In this document: piece after piece, positions 7,439 through 15,827 of the stretch
Numbering within the stretch: the stretch's first letter is position 1
How the letters are laid out: each line of letters opens with the position of its first letter
Program-made: the position numbers and the translations under genes
The notes under the pieces: model-generated
Told to the model about the DNA's origin: nothing
Databases searched by the model: none
Seen by the model: the letters and a program-made list of their open reading frames with translations, nothing else
DNA from: Micromonospora pattaloongensis
GTDB lineage: Bacteria > Actinomycetota > Actinomycetes > Mycobacteriales > Micromonosporaceae
Assembly: GCF_900107255.1 (NCBI RefSeq)
Contig: NZ_FNPH01000001.1
Coordinates: 186,001-250,000 of the forward strand
Direction of reading: 5' to 3'
DNA length: 64,000 nt

Positions 7439-8283
7439 CAGCGACCATCCAGTTCGGACGCCAGATAGCGACGGGAGGCGGTGTACGCGCGGCTGATCCG
7501 CCGCCCCACCGCGGCCATGTCGCGATAGGCCCACGGGGTGTCGTCGCGCGGCTCCCCGCCGCCGGTCGGTAGGACGTGCACCTCCACATCGTCGGGCATG
7601 GCCGCCATCTCCCGCGCGAACCGGTGACGGCGGGCGATCTCGAACGCCACCTGCGCCACCTCCCAGGGCCGGCGTGCCGGGCTCAGCGGGCGCTCGATCC
7701 GCCCGACCTGCAGCACGAAGATGCGCTTCGCGCCCGCCTGCACCGCCTCGCCGATCGGGATGGAGTTGACGATCCCGCCGTCGACGAAGTGCTCGCCGTC
7801 GATCTCGGCGGGCGGCAGCAGACCCGGCACCGCGGCCGAGGCGAGCACCGCCTCCACCACCGGCCCGCTGTCGAACCAGTGCTCGGCGGCGCGCTCGATG
7901 CTCGCCGCGCAGCACCGGAACGGCACCGTCAGGTCGGCGAAGGTCGTTGTCTCCCCCAGCTCCCGCTCCAGCAACCGGCGCAGCGGCCGCGGCGAGTGCA
8001 GATGGGTACGCGCGGCGAACCGGCGGAGCTGCCGGGCCACCGAGTCGCCGTACACCTCGCTCGCCTCGGGTGATGCCCAGAGCCGGACGAGGCGGTCGGT
8101 GACGCCCTCAGTGGGGTCCGCGGCGACCAGCGCGCCGTTGACCGCGCCGATCGACGTGCCCAGCACGAGGTCCGGTCGGATCCCGGCCCGGAAGAGCGCG
8201 CGCAGCATCCCGACCTCCACGGCGCCGAGCACGCCGCCGCCACCGAGTACGAACGCCACCGGGCCGTTGACCATGGCGTTCAT
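7438..8283 (-). CDS. Patatin-like phospholipase
   Basis: A 281-residue patatin-family serine acyl hydrolase with a Ser-Asp dyad. Visible: the oxyanion Gly-rich loop LGGGGVLGAVEVG near residue 13, the nucleophile elbow GTSIGAVNG (about 43-51) and the DGGIVNSIP segment holding the catalytic Asp. RssA/Rv-type actinobacterial homologues have the same size. It is the first gene of the operon continuing into the acyltransferase and cutA, and is divergent from the kinase at 8413, with 129 bases between for both promoters. Confidence 0.92.
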   Translation of the reverse strand: MNAMVNGPVAFVLGGGGVLGAVEVGMLRALFRAGIRPDLVLGTSIGAVNGALVAADPTEGVTDRLVRLWASPEASEVYGDSVARQLRRFAARTHLHSPRPLRRLLERELGETTTFADLTVPFRCCAASIERAAEHWFDSGPVVEAVLASAAVPGLLPPAEIDGEHFVDGGIVNSIPIGEAVQAGAKRIFVLQVGRIERPLSPARRPWEVAQVAFEIARRHRFAREMAAMPDDVEVHVLPTGGGEPRDDTPWAYRDMAAVGRRISRAYTASRRYLASELDGR

Positions 8284-8412
8284 CCTGTCACGAGGGTGTC
8301 AACCGACGGCCGGGGCGCTCCGCGCGGCCCGACCCGGGACGCGCCGTTGACATGCCGCACCGATTCACGGAGCCTGATACGACCTCGACTCCCTCGGCAG
8401 GTGCGACGAACG

Positions 8413-9720
8413 ATGCCATCGCTGCACGCGGGCGAGCTGCTCGCCCGCCGCTACCGCCTCATCGACCGGATCGGCGCGGGCGGGATGTCGGTCATCTGGC
8501 GCGCCCGCGACGAGGTCCTCGGGCGAATGGTCGCGGTCAAGGTGCTCGCCACCGAGCTGGCCGCCGACCCCCGGTTCCGGGCGATGGTCCGCGACGAGGC
8601 CCGCGCCGCCGCCCAGCTCGTGCACCCGCACGTGACGGCGGTGCACGACTACGGGGAGGCGTTCGCCGTCGACGGCGAGGTGACGGCGTTCGTGGTGATG
8701 GAGCTGCTCGCCGGGGAGGAACTGGAGCGGCGACTGACCGCGGGTCCGCTGCCCTGGGCCGAGGCGGTCGAGATCTGCGCGCAGGTGGCGGAGGCGCTCG
8801 CCGCGGCCCACCGGCTCGGCATCGTGCACCGCGACATCACGCCGGCGAACATCATGCTGACCGCGACCGGCGTCAAGGTGCTCGACTTCGGCATCGCCAC
8901 CCGGATCGGCGCGCCGGACACGGACGAGGAGGGCGACACGTTCGGCACGCCCGCGTACGTGGCGCCGGAACGGCTGGACGGCAAGCCCGCACAGCCGGCC
9001 ACCGACACGTACTCGCTCGGGGTGCTGCTCTACGAGACGCTGACCGGCCGGCCACCGTACCCGGCCGACACCTGGGAGGAGTTGACCGGCGCGCTGCGCG
9101 AACCGGCCCCGGCGCTGACCGGGGTGCCGGGGCTGCCGCCCGCGGTCGCCGAGGTCTGCCACCGCTGCCTCCGGCCCGACCCGGCGGGGCGCCCCACCGC
9201 GCACCGGGTCGGCGTCGCCCTGCGGGAGCAGCTCCGCGCCGTCGCCCCCTCCGAGCAGCGCACGCACCGCGGCCGCCGGGCCGCCGGGCTCGTCGCGGCC
9301 ACGGTGCTGGCGCTCGCCGCCGTGCTGTTGGCGGGCTCCACGCTGGACCAGCGGCGGAGGTCCGCCGAGTCGCTGCCCGACCCCGCGACGTCGGGCCCGC
9401 CCGCGCCCACCGTCACCGAGGACGCCACGGCGGCCGTCGACCCGCGCGCGGCGCTGGCCGAGCTCGCCCGGCTCGTCGACGCCGGGGTGTCCGCGGGCGA
9501 GATCCGCCCCGACGCCGGCACCGATCTGCACAACCTGCTGCGCGCGCTGCCGGCCGGGCCCGCCGCCGGGCCGGCCGACCTGACGGGGCCGGTGGCGCAA
9601 CTGCGCGCGAAGGTCGCGGTCCGGGTCACCGAGGGCGCGATCACGATCGGGTACGCGGACCGGCTCGACGCCGCGCTCGCCCGGCTGCCGCAGGTCGCGC
9701 CGTCGGGTCGGGTGCCGTAG
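8413..9720 (+). CDS. Membrane Ser/Thr protein kinase (PknB family)
   Basis: A 435-residue kinase. Kinase domain about 8-275: Gly-rich loop IGAGGMSV, VAVKV (ATP Lys), catalytic loop HRDITPANIM, LDFGIA, VAPERLDG and DTYSLGVLLYETLTG. A transmembrane helix (about 293-312) separates it from a roughly 120-residue extracytosolic domain without PASTA repeats. The usual Lys two after the catalytic Asp (HRDxKPxN) is Thr here. The ATG at 8413 was chosen because the protein then begins immediately before the domain, with GGCAGG upstream; a GTG at 8296 would add 39 unlikely residues. The substrate is unknown; the FHA protein at 3639 is one candidate partner (inference). Confidence 0.9.
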   Translation: MPSLHAGELLARRYRLIDRIGAGGMSVIWRARDEVLGRMVAVKVLATELAADPRFRAMVRDEARAAAQLVHPHVTAVHDYGEAFAVDGEVTAFVVMELLAGEELERRLTAGPLPWAEAVEICAQVAEALAAAHRLGIVHRDITPANIMLTATGVKVLDFGIATRIGAPDTDEEGDTFGTPAYVAPERLDGKPAQPATDTYSLGVLLYETLTGRPPYPADTWEELTGALREPAPALTGVPGLPPAVAEVCHRCLRPDPAGRPTAHRVGVALREQLRAVAPSEQRTHRGRRAAGLVAATVLALAAVLLAGSTLDQRRRSAESLPDPATSGPPAPTVTEDATAAVDPRAALAELARLVDAGVSAGEIRPDAGTDLHNLLRALPAGPAAGPADLTGPVAQLRAKVAVRVTEGAITIGYADRLDAALARLPQVAPSGRVP

Positions 9721-9727
9721 CGATCCG

Positions 9728-11059
9728 CTACGGCCGGTCGAGCCGGATGCGGGCCCCGCCCCGGTCGAAGAGCAGCAGCCGGTCGAGGTCCACCGCGACG
9801 GTCATCGGCTCGCCCCGACGCGGCAGCCGCGGCGACGGGACCCGGACCACCAGCTCTCCGGGGGACGGTTCGGCCGACCGCTCGGCCTCGTACACGGGGT
9901 AGAACCCGTACTCGGTGCGCGCCGTCGCCGGCGGTTCGTCCTGGCGCTGATGCGGGATCATCCGCGACAGCGTGTGCCGCACCGGGTGTCCCCGCGGCGG
10001 CTCGTCGGCGAGCACGTCGGAGAGGTGCTGGCCGGTGTCCGGCAGCTCCAGCCGCGACTCGGGCACCGACGTCGGCAGCATCCCGGTCGTCAGCCGCACC
10101 AGCGCCTCGTGGCCGAGGTTCTCGATGGCGCGGACGGCGCCGCGCAGCACGGGCCCCGCGGCGGCGTCCGCCGCGACCGGTGCGAGCGCGTCGGCCCGCA
10201 GCGCCACCGTCACCCGCTCGGTGTGTCGGGCGGCCAGCGCCGCCAGCCGCGGGTCGTCGCTGGGCAGCTCGATCACCTGCGACCCCAGGTCGAGCACGAC
10301 CCGCCCGCCGTCGGCATAGACGGCGCCCTGCAGCAGGTTCGTCCGGGGCGTGCCGAGGAACGCCGCGACGAAGAGCGACGCGGGATCGTCGTACACCTGA
10401 CCCGGTGGGCCGATCTGTTCGAGCCGCCCCCGCCGGAGCACGGCGACCCGGTCGGCCATCGCCAGCGCCTCGGACTGGTCGTGGGTCACGTAGAGCGTGG
10501 TGACGCGCAGCCGCCGGGCCAGTGTCGCGACGTCGGCGCGCAGCTCCGCACGGAGGCCGGCGTCCACGTTGGAGAGTGGCTCGTCGAGTAGGAAGGCGCG
10601 CGGCCGCCGGGCGATCGCGCGCGCCATCGCGACGCGCTGCCGCTGGCCGCCGGAGAGGTGCCGGGGCAGCCGGCGCAGCAGGTCGGCGATGCCGAGTTCC
10701 TCGGCGACCTCGGCGACCCGGGCCGTGATCTCGTCGGGCGTCTCGTGCTCGGCGCGCAGCGGGAAGCCGATGTTCTGCGCCACCGTGAGGTGCGGGTAGA
10801 GCGCGTAGTCCTGGAACACCATCGCGATCCGCCGGTCACGCGTGTCAAGCCCGTCCACGACCTCACCGTCCAGCAGGACGTGCCCGCTGGTCGCCTCCTC
10901 CAGCCCGGCCACCAGCCGCAGGATCGTCGACTTTCCGCACCCCGTCGGCCCGAGCAGCACCAGGAACTCCCCCGAGCGCGCCTCGAGGCTCACGTCGTCG
11001 ACCGCGATGGTTCCGTCGTCGAAGACCTTCGTCAGCCGGTCGGTGGCGATGGCGACCAC
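9728..11059 (-). CDS. Sugar-type ABC transporter ATPase (MsmK/UgpC family) with TOBE domain
   Basis: A 443-residue ATP-binding subunit: Walker A GPTGCGKST, Q-loop FQDYALYPHL, signature LSGGQRQRV, Walker B RAFLLDEPLSNVD, H-loop THDQ, then a C-terminal regulatory TOBE/MalK-like region. It is longer than most MsmK proteins (about 360-380), mainly through an insertion near residues 325-400. The second GTG (11057-11059) is preferred because AGGAGG lies 8 bases before it, while the first GTG (11068) overlaps that site. No permease or binding protein is adjacent, so it may serve several importers, as MsiK does in Streptomyces (inference). Confidence 0.9.
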   Translation of the reverse strand: MVAIATDRLTKVFDDGTIAVDDVSLEARSGEFLVLLGPTGCGKSTILRLVAGLEEATSGHVLLDGEVVDGLDTRDRRIAMVFQDYALYPHLTVAQNIGFPLRAEHETPDEITARVAEVAEELGIADLLRRLPRHLSGGQRQRVAMARAIARRPRAFLLDEPLSNVDAGLRAELRADVATLARRLRVTTLYVTHDQSEALAMADRVAVLRRGRLEQIGPPGQVYDDPASLFVAAFLGTPRTNLLQGAVYADGGRVVLDLGSQVIELPSDDPRLAALAARHTERVTVALRADALAPVAADAAAGPVLRGAVRAIENLGHEALVRLTTGMLPTSVPESRLELPDTGQHLSDVLADEPPRGHPVRHTLSRMIPHQRQDEPPATARTEYGFYPVYEAERSAEPSPGELVVRVPSPRLPRRGEPMTVAVDLDRLLLFDRGGARIRLDRP

Positions 11060-11126
11060 GGCGACCACCTCCTGCCGCCATCGTCGGCGCGCGGCGGCGG
11101 TGGCGCCAGTCGGGAGCGCCGGATGG

Positions 11127-11200
11127 CGGCGACGCCGCGCCGGACGGCGACGCCGCGGCGGGGCGGCGGGGCCGGCGGGGCGGGGCGGCGGGGCCGGCGG
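11127..11200. repeat. G-rich tandem repeats between ABC ATPase and SRPBCC genes
   Basis: The gap holds two short duplications: CGGCGACGCCGCG at 11127-11139 and 11145-11157, and a 19-base G-rich unit beginning GGGGCGGCGGGG at 11160-11178 and 11182-11200. The second pair has eight runs of three or four G on the plus strand and could form a G-quadruplex. The last repeat abuts the stop codon of the SRPBCC gene. It is probably slippage-prone spacer; a regulatory role is unproven. Confidence 0.75.
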
Positions 11201-11653
11201 TCAGTCGACGGCACCGGCCATCCGCTCCGCCAGCGCCCGCGCCCGGAACGCCTGCACACGGCGCGCGGTACGGAGCACGTACCCGCGCAGCAGGGTCGGC
11301 ATCCGCAGGGTGGCGGTGACGGTGACGACCGAGCCGGCCGGCGCGGGCGCGACGTCGAAGACGAACCGGACCCGGACCCGGGCGGAGCTGCGCACCTCCA
11401 TCACGAGCTGACGACCGGGCACGGTGTCGGTCTGCGTCACGCGCAGCCGGTTGTCGTACCGCAACGGGCCGAGGAGGCGGAACCGCTCCACCGCGACGTA
11501 CCGCAGCACCTCCCGGCTCTCCCGGCGTATGTCGCGGACAGCGACGATCAGCGGCGAGAGTCCGATGTGGTTGGTCGGCTCGGCGAGGTGCGCGTGGACC
11601 GATTCGGGCGGCGCGGCAACCGGGAAGCTGTCGGTGAAAGTCTCGATGCGCAT
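11201..11653 (-). CDS. SRPBCC-family (polyketide cyclase/START-like) protein
   Basis: A 150-residue protein with the helix-grip pattern of the SRPBCC superfamily: FTDSFPVAAPPESVHAHLAEP at the N terminus, alternating beta strands through the middle, and a long C-terminal helix (RTARRVQAFRARALAERM). Members bind hydrophobic ligands or act as aromatase/cyclases, but no ligand can be predicted. The ATG at 11651-11653 was chosen over an upstream start that adds 15 residues of no family similarity. Cotranscription with the downstream ABC ATPase on the same strand is possible across the G-rich gap. Confidence 0.75.
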   Translation of the reverse strand: MRIETFTDSFPVAAPPESVHAHLAEPTNHIGLSPLIVAVRDIRRESREVLRYVAVERFRLLGPLRYDNRLRVTQTDTVPGRQLVMEVRSSARVRVRFVFDVAPAPAGSVVTVTATLRMPTLLRGYVLRTARRVQAFRARALAERMAGAVD

Positions 11654-11808
11654 GGCGCGCACGGTAGTCCGAAAAGGAGCGGCGGGCGGCGCGACCAACC
11701 CCCTTGGTCACGCCGCCCGCCGCTGTGGGGAGGGAGACGAGGTCTTTCGTTACCGCTATCCCGCCGCTGCCGCGTCCGTACCGCTATCCCGCCGCAGCCG
11801 TACCTCTA

Positions 11809-13431
11809 TTAGGACGCTTCGGCGAGCGTCACGGTTGCCGTCCGCTCGGCACCGTTGCGGGTGTACGTCACCGGCACGCGGTCGCCCACCTTGCCGGACT
11901 GCACCGCCGAGACGAGACCGTCGGAGTCGTTGACCGGCTTGTCGCCGAAGCGCGTGATCACGTCGCCCTTCTGCAGGCCCGCCTTGTCGGCCGGGCTGTC
12001 CGGGGTGACCGAGCTGACCACCGCGCCGCCGTTGGGGCCGCGGGTGACGCTCACCCCGAGGAACGGGTGGCTGACCTTCTCGCCCTTGCGCAGCGCGTCC
12101 GCGACGGCCTTGGCCTTGTTGCTCGGGATCGCGAAGCCGACGCCGATGTTCCCCTGGCCCTGTCCGGAGGTGGCGATCGCGGTGTTGATGCCGATCACCT
12201 CGCCCTTCGTGTTGACCAGCGCGCCACCGGAGTTGCCCGGGTTGATCGGGGCGTCGGTCTGGAGCAGGCCCGACATCGAGGTACGCGCGGAGCCGGGCGA
12301 GAACGGGCTCTCCTGCTGGCCGCCGGCCTGGATGGTGCGGTTCTCCGCGCTGATGATGCCCGCGGTCACCGATCCCTGCAGCCCCAGCGGGCTGCCGAGC
12401 GCCAGGACCGTGTCGCCGACCCGCATCGCGCTGCTGTCACCGAACGTCGCCGGCACCAGGTCCGACACCCCCTGCACCCTGATCACGGCGAGGTCGGTCT
12501 TGGGATCCGTGCCGATGATCCGCGCCGACGCGGTCTTGCCGTTGGCGAAGACCACGCTGACGGTGTTGCCCGACGCGCTTTCGACCACGTGGTTGTTGGT
12601 CAGGACGTAGCCGTCGGTAGAGAGGATCACGCCGGAGCCTTCGCCGCTGCCGGTCGAGATCGAGACCACGCTGTTCTGGACCTTCGAAGCGATCTCGGCG
12701 AGCGACGAGCGGTTGATCACCGGGGCGGAGGCCGCGGAGCGGGTGTCGCTGGCCGGAGCGGTCATCTCGTCGTTGAGGGCGAGCGCCAACGCACCACCGG
12801 CGATGCCGGAGCCGACCATCAGGGCCAGGGCGGCCGCGCCGGCCGCGACGAACTTGGCCACCCGGCCGGAGCCGGAACGGGGCGCACCCGGGCTGACCTG
12901 CTGCGCCCACGGCGGCAGCTGCGATGCGTCGCCACCGGGGTACGGCGGCTGCGGCTGTCCGGGCGTGCCGTGCGGCGCGCCGGCCGGGTAGCCGCCCCAG
13001 CCGGCGGGACGGTAGGGCTGGCCGGGGTACGGCTGGCCCGGGTACGGCTGGTGGCTGGGCGGCTGGTGGCTGGGCGGCTGGTGGCTCTGCCACGGGCTGG
13101 CCGAGACGGGGGCGCCCGGCTGCGGCGCGGGTCCGACGGGCGGCTGCGGGGCGGTCGACCCGACCGGCGGCTGCGGGGCGGTGTGCGCCACCGGCGGCTG
13201 CGGGTCGGTCGACCCGACCGGCGCGTCCGGTCCGAGCGGCGCGGCGGGCGGCTGGCCCGGCGTGGCGGCCCCGGACGGCTGGCCGGGAACCGCACCGAAC
13301 TGCGCGGTCGTCTCGGCGTGCGAGCCGGACTGCTCCCGCTCGACGCGGGGAAATTCGGCGGTGGGCTGCGACGGCTCGGCGTCACCGGGGTTCGCCGGCC
13401 GCGGCTGCGGGTTCGTCTCGTGCTCGGTCAT
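11809..13431 (-). CDS. HtrA/PepD-like membrane-anchored serine protease with PDZ domain
   Basis: A 540-residue protease. The N-terminal 195 residues are cytoplasmic, Pro/Gln-rich and repetitive (PPSHQ and YPGQP units), followed by one membrane helix (about 200-225). The trypsin-like domain has the triad His in TNNHVVES (about 281), Asp in KTDLAVIRV (about 311) and Ser in NPGNSGGALVN (about 400). A PDZ domain completes the C terminus (FLGVSVTRG, ADKAGLQKGDVITRF). It probably degrades or refolds misfolded exported proteins outside the membrane. The ATG at 13429-13431 follows AAGGTGG. Third gene after the response regulator and sensor kinase, an order matching mycobacterial mprA-mprB-pepD. Confidence 0.92.
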   Translation of the reverse strand: MTEHETNPQPRPANPGDAEPSQPTAEFPRVEREQSGSHAETTAQFGAVPGQPSGAATPGQPPAAPLGPDAPVGSTDPQPPVAHTAPQPPVGSTAPQPPVGPAPQPGAPVSASPWQSHQPPSHQPPSHQPYPGQPYPGQPYRPAGWGGYPAGAPHGTPGQPQPPYPGGDASQLPPWAQQVSPGAPRSGSGRVAKFVAAGAAALALMVGSGIAGGALALALNDEMTAPASDTRSAASAPVINRSSLAEIASKVQNSVVSISTGSGEGSGVILSTDGYVLTNNHVVESASGNTVSVVFANGKTASARIIGTDPKTDLAVIRVQGVSDLVPATFGDSSAMRVGDTVLALGSPLGLQGSVTAGIISAENRTIQAGGQQESPFSPGSARTSMSGLLQTDAPINPGNSGGALVNTKGEVIGINTAIATSGQGQGNIGVGFAIPSNKAKAVADALRKGEKVSHPFLGVSVTRGPNGGAVVSSVTPDSPADKAGLQKGDVITRFGDKPVNDSDGLVSAVQSGKVGDRVPVTYTRNGAERTATVTLAEAS

Positions 13432-13475
13432 GGTGTCCACCTTGCCCCGTGGCGCTAAGACGCACCTTGGATTCG

Positions 13476-13493
13476 GCTGGAAGTTTTCTGAGA
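13476..13493 (-). promoter_or_regulatory. Candidate response-regulator site upstream of the HtrA gene
   Basis: In the 63-base gap between the sensor kinase stop and the HtrA start, the minus strand reads TCTCAG-N6-TCCAGC, 45 bases before the HtrA ATG. The same arrangement, TCTCAG-N6-TTCAGC, occurs before the response regulator (15794-15811). A shared direct repeat at both positions suggests autoregulation by the operon's own regulator; this is inference from two sites only. Confidence 0.45.
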
Positions 13494-13494
13494 A

Positions 13495-15051
13495 TCAGGA
13501 CTGGTCGATGTCGACGCTACCCGGCGCCAGCGGCAGCTTCACCCGGAACGTCGTACCGTGCCCCGGCTCGCTCTCGACCTCGACGGTGCCGCGGTGCGCG
13601 GCGACGATCGCGGCGACGATCGCGAGCCCGAGCCCGGTGCTGGTCGCGCCGCCGCGGCGGGTACGGGCCGCATCCGCCCGGTAGAAGCGCTGGAACACCC
13701 GCTCCGCCTGCTCCGGCGTGAGCCCCTGCCCCGTGTCGCTCACCTCGATCACCGCGATGTCGCCCGGTCCGGTGCGCAGGCGCATGGTGACGGAGGCCTC
13801 GGGCGGGGTGTGCGTGATCGCGTTGGTCATCAGGTTGCCGATCACCTGCCGCAGCCGGCCGTCGTCGGCGAGGACCACGAGCGGCCCGGCTTCCGGGGCC
13901 ACCTCCAGCCGGATCGTCCGGTCCGGCGCGACCGCGCGCGCGGCGTGGACGGCGTCGCTGGCCAGCACCGGCAACTCGACCGGGGCGAGCGCGAGCGGTC
14001 GTTCCCGGTCCAGCCGCGCCAGCAGCAGCAGGTCCTCGACGAGCAGCCCCATCCGGGCCGCCTCGTCCTCGATCCGCCGCATCAACCGGGCGACGTCCTC
14101 CGGCGACCCGGCGGCTCCCTGCCGGTACAGCTCGGCGAAGCCCCGGATCGTGGTCAGCGGGGTACGCAGCTCGTGCGACGCGTCGGCCACGAACTGCCGC
14201 ATCCGCTCCTCCGACCGGCGCGCCCGCGCCTCGGAGGACTGCGCGGCGATCGCCGCGTCCCGCGCCGCGGCCTCGGCGGTGCGGGACGCGCTCTCGGATG
14301 CGGCCCGGGCGGTGAACGCGGCCTCGATCTGCGCGAGCATCGCGTTGAGCGCGCGGGACAGCCGGCCCAGCTCGGTCTGTGGATACACCTGACCGGGCTC
14401 GGGATCGGGCACCCGGCGGCTCAGGTCGCCGGCCGCGATCGCCCCCGCGGTCTGTTCGATCTCGACCAGCGGTTTGAGGCTGGTCCGGACGATCGCGGCG
14501 CCGAGCGACGCCACCACGACCAGCACGATTCCGCCGACGAGCACGTCGATCCAGACCAACTGACCGACCGCCCGGTCGACGTCCCGCAGGCTCTGCCCCA
14601 CGCCGATGTGTCCGCCGGGCAGTCTCGTGTAGTACATCCGCCAGCGCAGCGCGCCGTCGCGCGCCCGCTGGGTGACGAACTCTCCCTGGTGCCGATCGAA
14701 CTCGCCCGGATCCGTCGGCAGGAGCGGCAGATCGGTGACGGCGACCCGGTTGTCGTCGTAGTACGGCCCCAGTTGGGTGCCCTCGTCGGAGATGAAGACG
14801 ACCACGTAGTTGGAGGGGAGCCCGAATTCCGTCACACCCGGCCTCAGCCTCAACAGCTCGTCCCGCAGGGTGTTGGCCGAGGCCTTGAGGTCGGCGTCGA
14901 TCTGGCCGATGAGATAGCTGCGCAACGCCAGCGCGCTGCCGGCGCTGATCACGACCAGGCCGGCCGCCATCAGCACGAGCACCGAGGCGACGAGCTTGAC
15001 GCGCAGCGGAACGCTCCGCAGCCGCTCCTTGACCAGGGCGGGGCCGTTCAC
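13495..15051 (-). CDS. Two-component sensor histidine kinase (MprB/PrrB-like)
   Basis: A 518-residue membrane kinase: helix 1 at about 20-42, an extracytosolic sensor of about 120 residues, helix 2 near 170-190, HAMP (about 190-245), the H-box DASHELRTPLTTIRGFAELY, then an ATPase domain with the N-box (GNLMTNAITHTP), the G1 box (VSDTGQGLTPEQ) and GLGLAIV. The GTG start overlaps the response regulator stop (GTGA, 15048-15051). With the downstream HtrA gene the order equals MprA-MprB-PepD, a mycobacterial envelope-stress system, so sensing of envelope damage is the best guess. Confidence 0.93.
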   Translation of the reverse strand: MNGPALVKERLRSVPLRVKLVASVLVLMAAGLVVISAGSALALRSYLIGQIDADLKASANTLRDELLRLRPGVTEFGLPSNYVVVFISDEGTQLGPYYDDNRVAVTDLPLLPTDPGEFDRHQGEFVTQRARDGALRWRMYYTRLPGGHIGVGQSLRDVDRAVGQLVWIDVLVGGIVLVVVASLGAAIVRTSLKPLVEIEQTAGAIAAGDLSRRVPDPEPGQVYPQTELGRLSRALNAMLAQIEAAFTARAASESASRTAEAAARDAAIAAQSSEARARRSEERMRQFVADASHELRTPLTTIRGFAELYRQGAAGSPEDVARLMRRIEDEAARMGLLVEDLLLLARLDRERPLALAPVELPVLASDAVHAARAVAPDRTIRLEVAPEAGPLVVLADDGRLRQVIGNLMTNAITHTPPEASVTMRLRTGPGDIAVIEVSDTGQGLTPEQAERVFQRFYRADAARTRRGGATSTGLGLAIVAAIVAAHRGTVEVESEPGHGTTFRVKLPLAPGSVDIDQS

Positions 15052-15749
15052 GCCGCGGGTTTGCGCAGGACGTATCCGACGCCGCGCAGGGTGTGGATCA
15101 GCCGCGGATCGCTCTTATCGATCTTGCGACGCAGGTACGAGATGTACGACTCGACGATGTTGTCGTCACCGCGGAAGTCGTAGTTCCAGACGTGGTCCAG
15201 GATCTGCGCCTTGGAGAGAACCCGGTTGGCGTTGAGCATCAGGTAGCGCAGCAGCTTGAACTCCGTCGGCGACAACTGCACCCGCTGGCCGCCCCGGTAG
15301 ACCTCGTGGGTCTCCTCGTCGAGCTCCAGGTCCGCGAAGGTGAGCCGGGAGGTGGCCGGCTCGCCGGCGGTGGTCCGCCGCAGCACGGCGCGGATCCGGG
15401 CGGTGAGCTCCTCCAGGCTGAACGGCTTGGTGACGTAGTCGTCGCCGCCGAGCGTCAGGCCGCGGATCTTGTCATCGGTCGCGTCCCGTGCGGTCAGGAA
15501 CACCACCGGGGTACGGGCGCCCCCCTCGCGCATCATCCGGAGCACCTCGAAGCCGTCGAGGTCGGGCAGCATGACGTCGAGGACGACGAGGTCCGGGCGG
15601 CGTTCCTTGGCGGCGCTGACCGCGGCGCTGCCGCTGGTCGCGGTCGTCACGTCGAAGCCGGCGAACCGCAGGCTGGCGGAGAGCAGCTCGAGGATGTTGG
15701 GATCGTCCTCGACGACGAGCAGTCGTGCTTCGGTCTGCGGTGCGGCCAT
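15048..15749 (-). CDS. OmpR/PhoB-family response regulator (MprA-like)
   Basis: A 233-residue regulator. Receiver domain: acidic pair EDD near residue 15, phospho-acceptor Asp in VVLDVMLPDLDG, Thr in VFLTARD and Lys in YVTKPFS. C-terminal winged helix from about 135, with SPTEFKLLRYLM and RRKIDKSDPRLIHTLRGVGY. The ATG at 15747-15749 is preferred; a TTG at 15764 and an ATG at 15758 are weaker alternatives without a better ribosome site. First gene of the operon with the sensor kinase and HtrA protease, and probably the regulator of both it and htrA. Confidence 0.93.
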   Translation of the reverse strand: MAAPQTEARLLVVEDDPNILELLSASLRFAGFDVTTATSGSAAVSAAKERRPDLVVLDVMLPDLDGFEVLRMMREGGARTPVVFLTARDATDDKIRGLTLGGDDYVTKPFSLEELTARIRAVLRRTTAGEPATSRLTFADLELDEETHEVYRGGQRVQLSPTEFKLLRYLMLNANRVLSKAQILDHVWNYDFRGDDNIVESYISYLRRKIDKSDPRLIHTLRGVGYVLRKPAA

Positions 15750-15793
15750 ACCGCCCATTTTCAACCGATCGACTGGGCTCTGACTGTGGGAAA

Positions 15794-15811
15794 GCTGAAG
15801 ACTGGCTGAGA
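15794..15811 (-). promoter_or_regulatory. Candidate autoregulatory site upstream of the response regulator
   Basis: The minus strand reads TCTCAG-N6-TTCAGC about 45 bases before the response regulator start, matching the element before the HtrA gene at 13476-13493 in sequence, orientation and distance. Direct repeats of this kind suit OmpR-family dimers binding head to tail. It lies between the regulator and the PadR gene stop. Confidence 0.45.
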
Positions 15812-15827
15812 GGCGGGCCGTTCGTCG

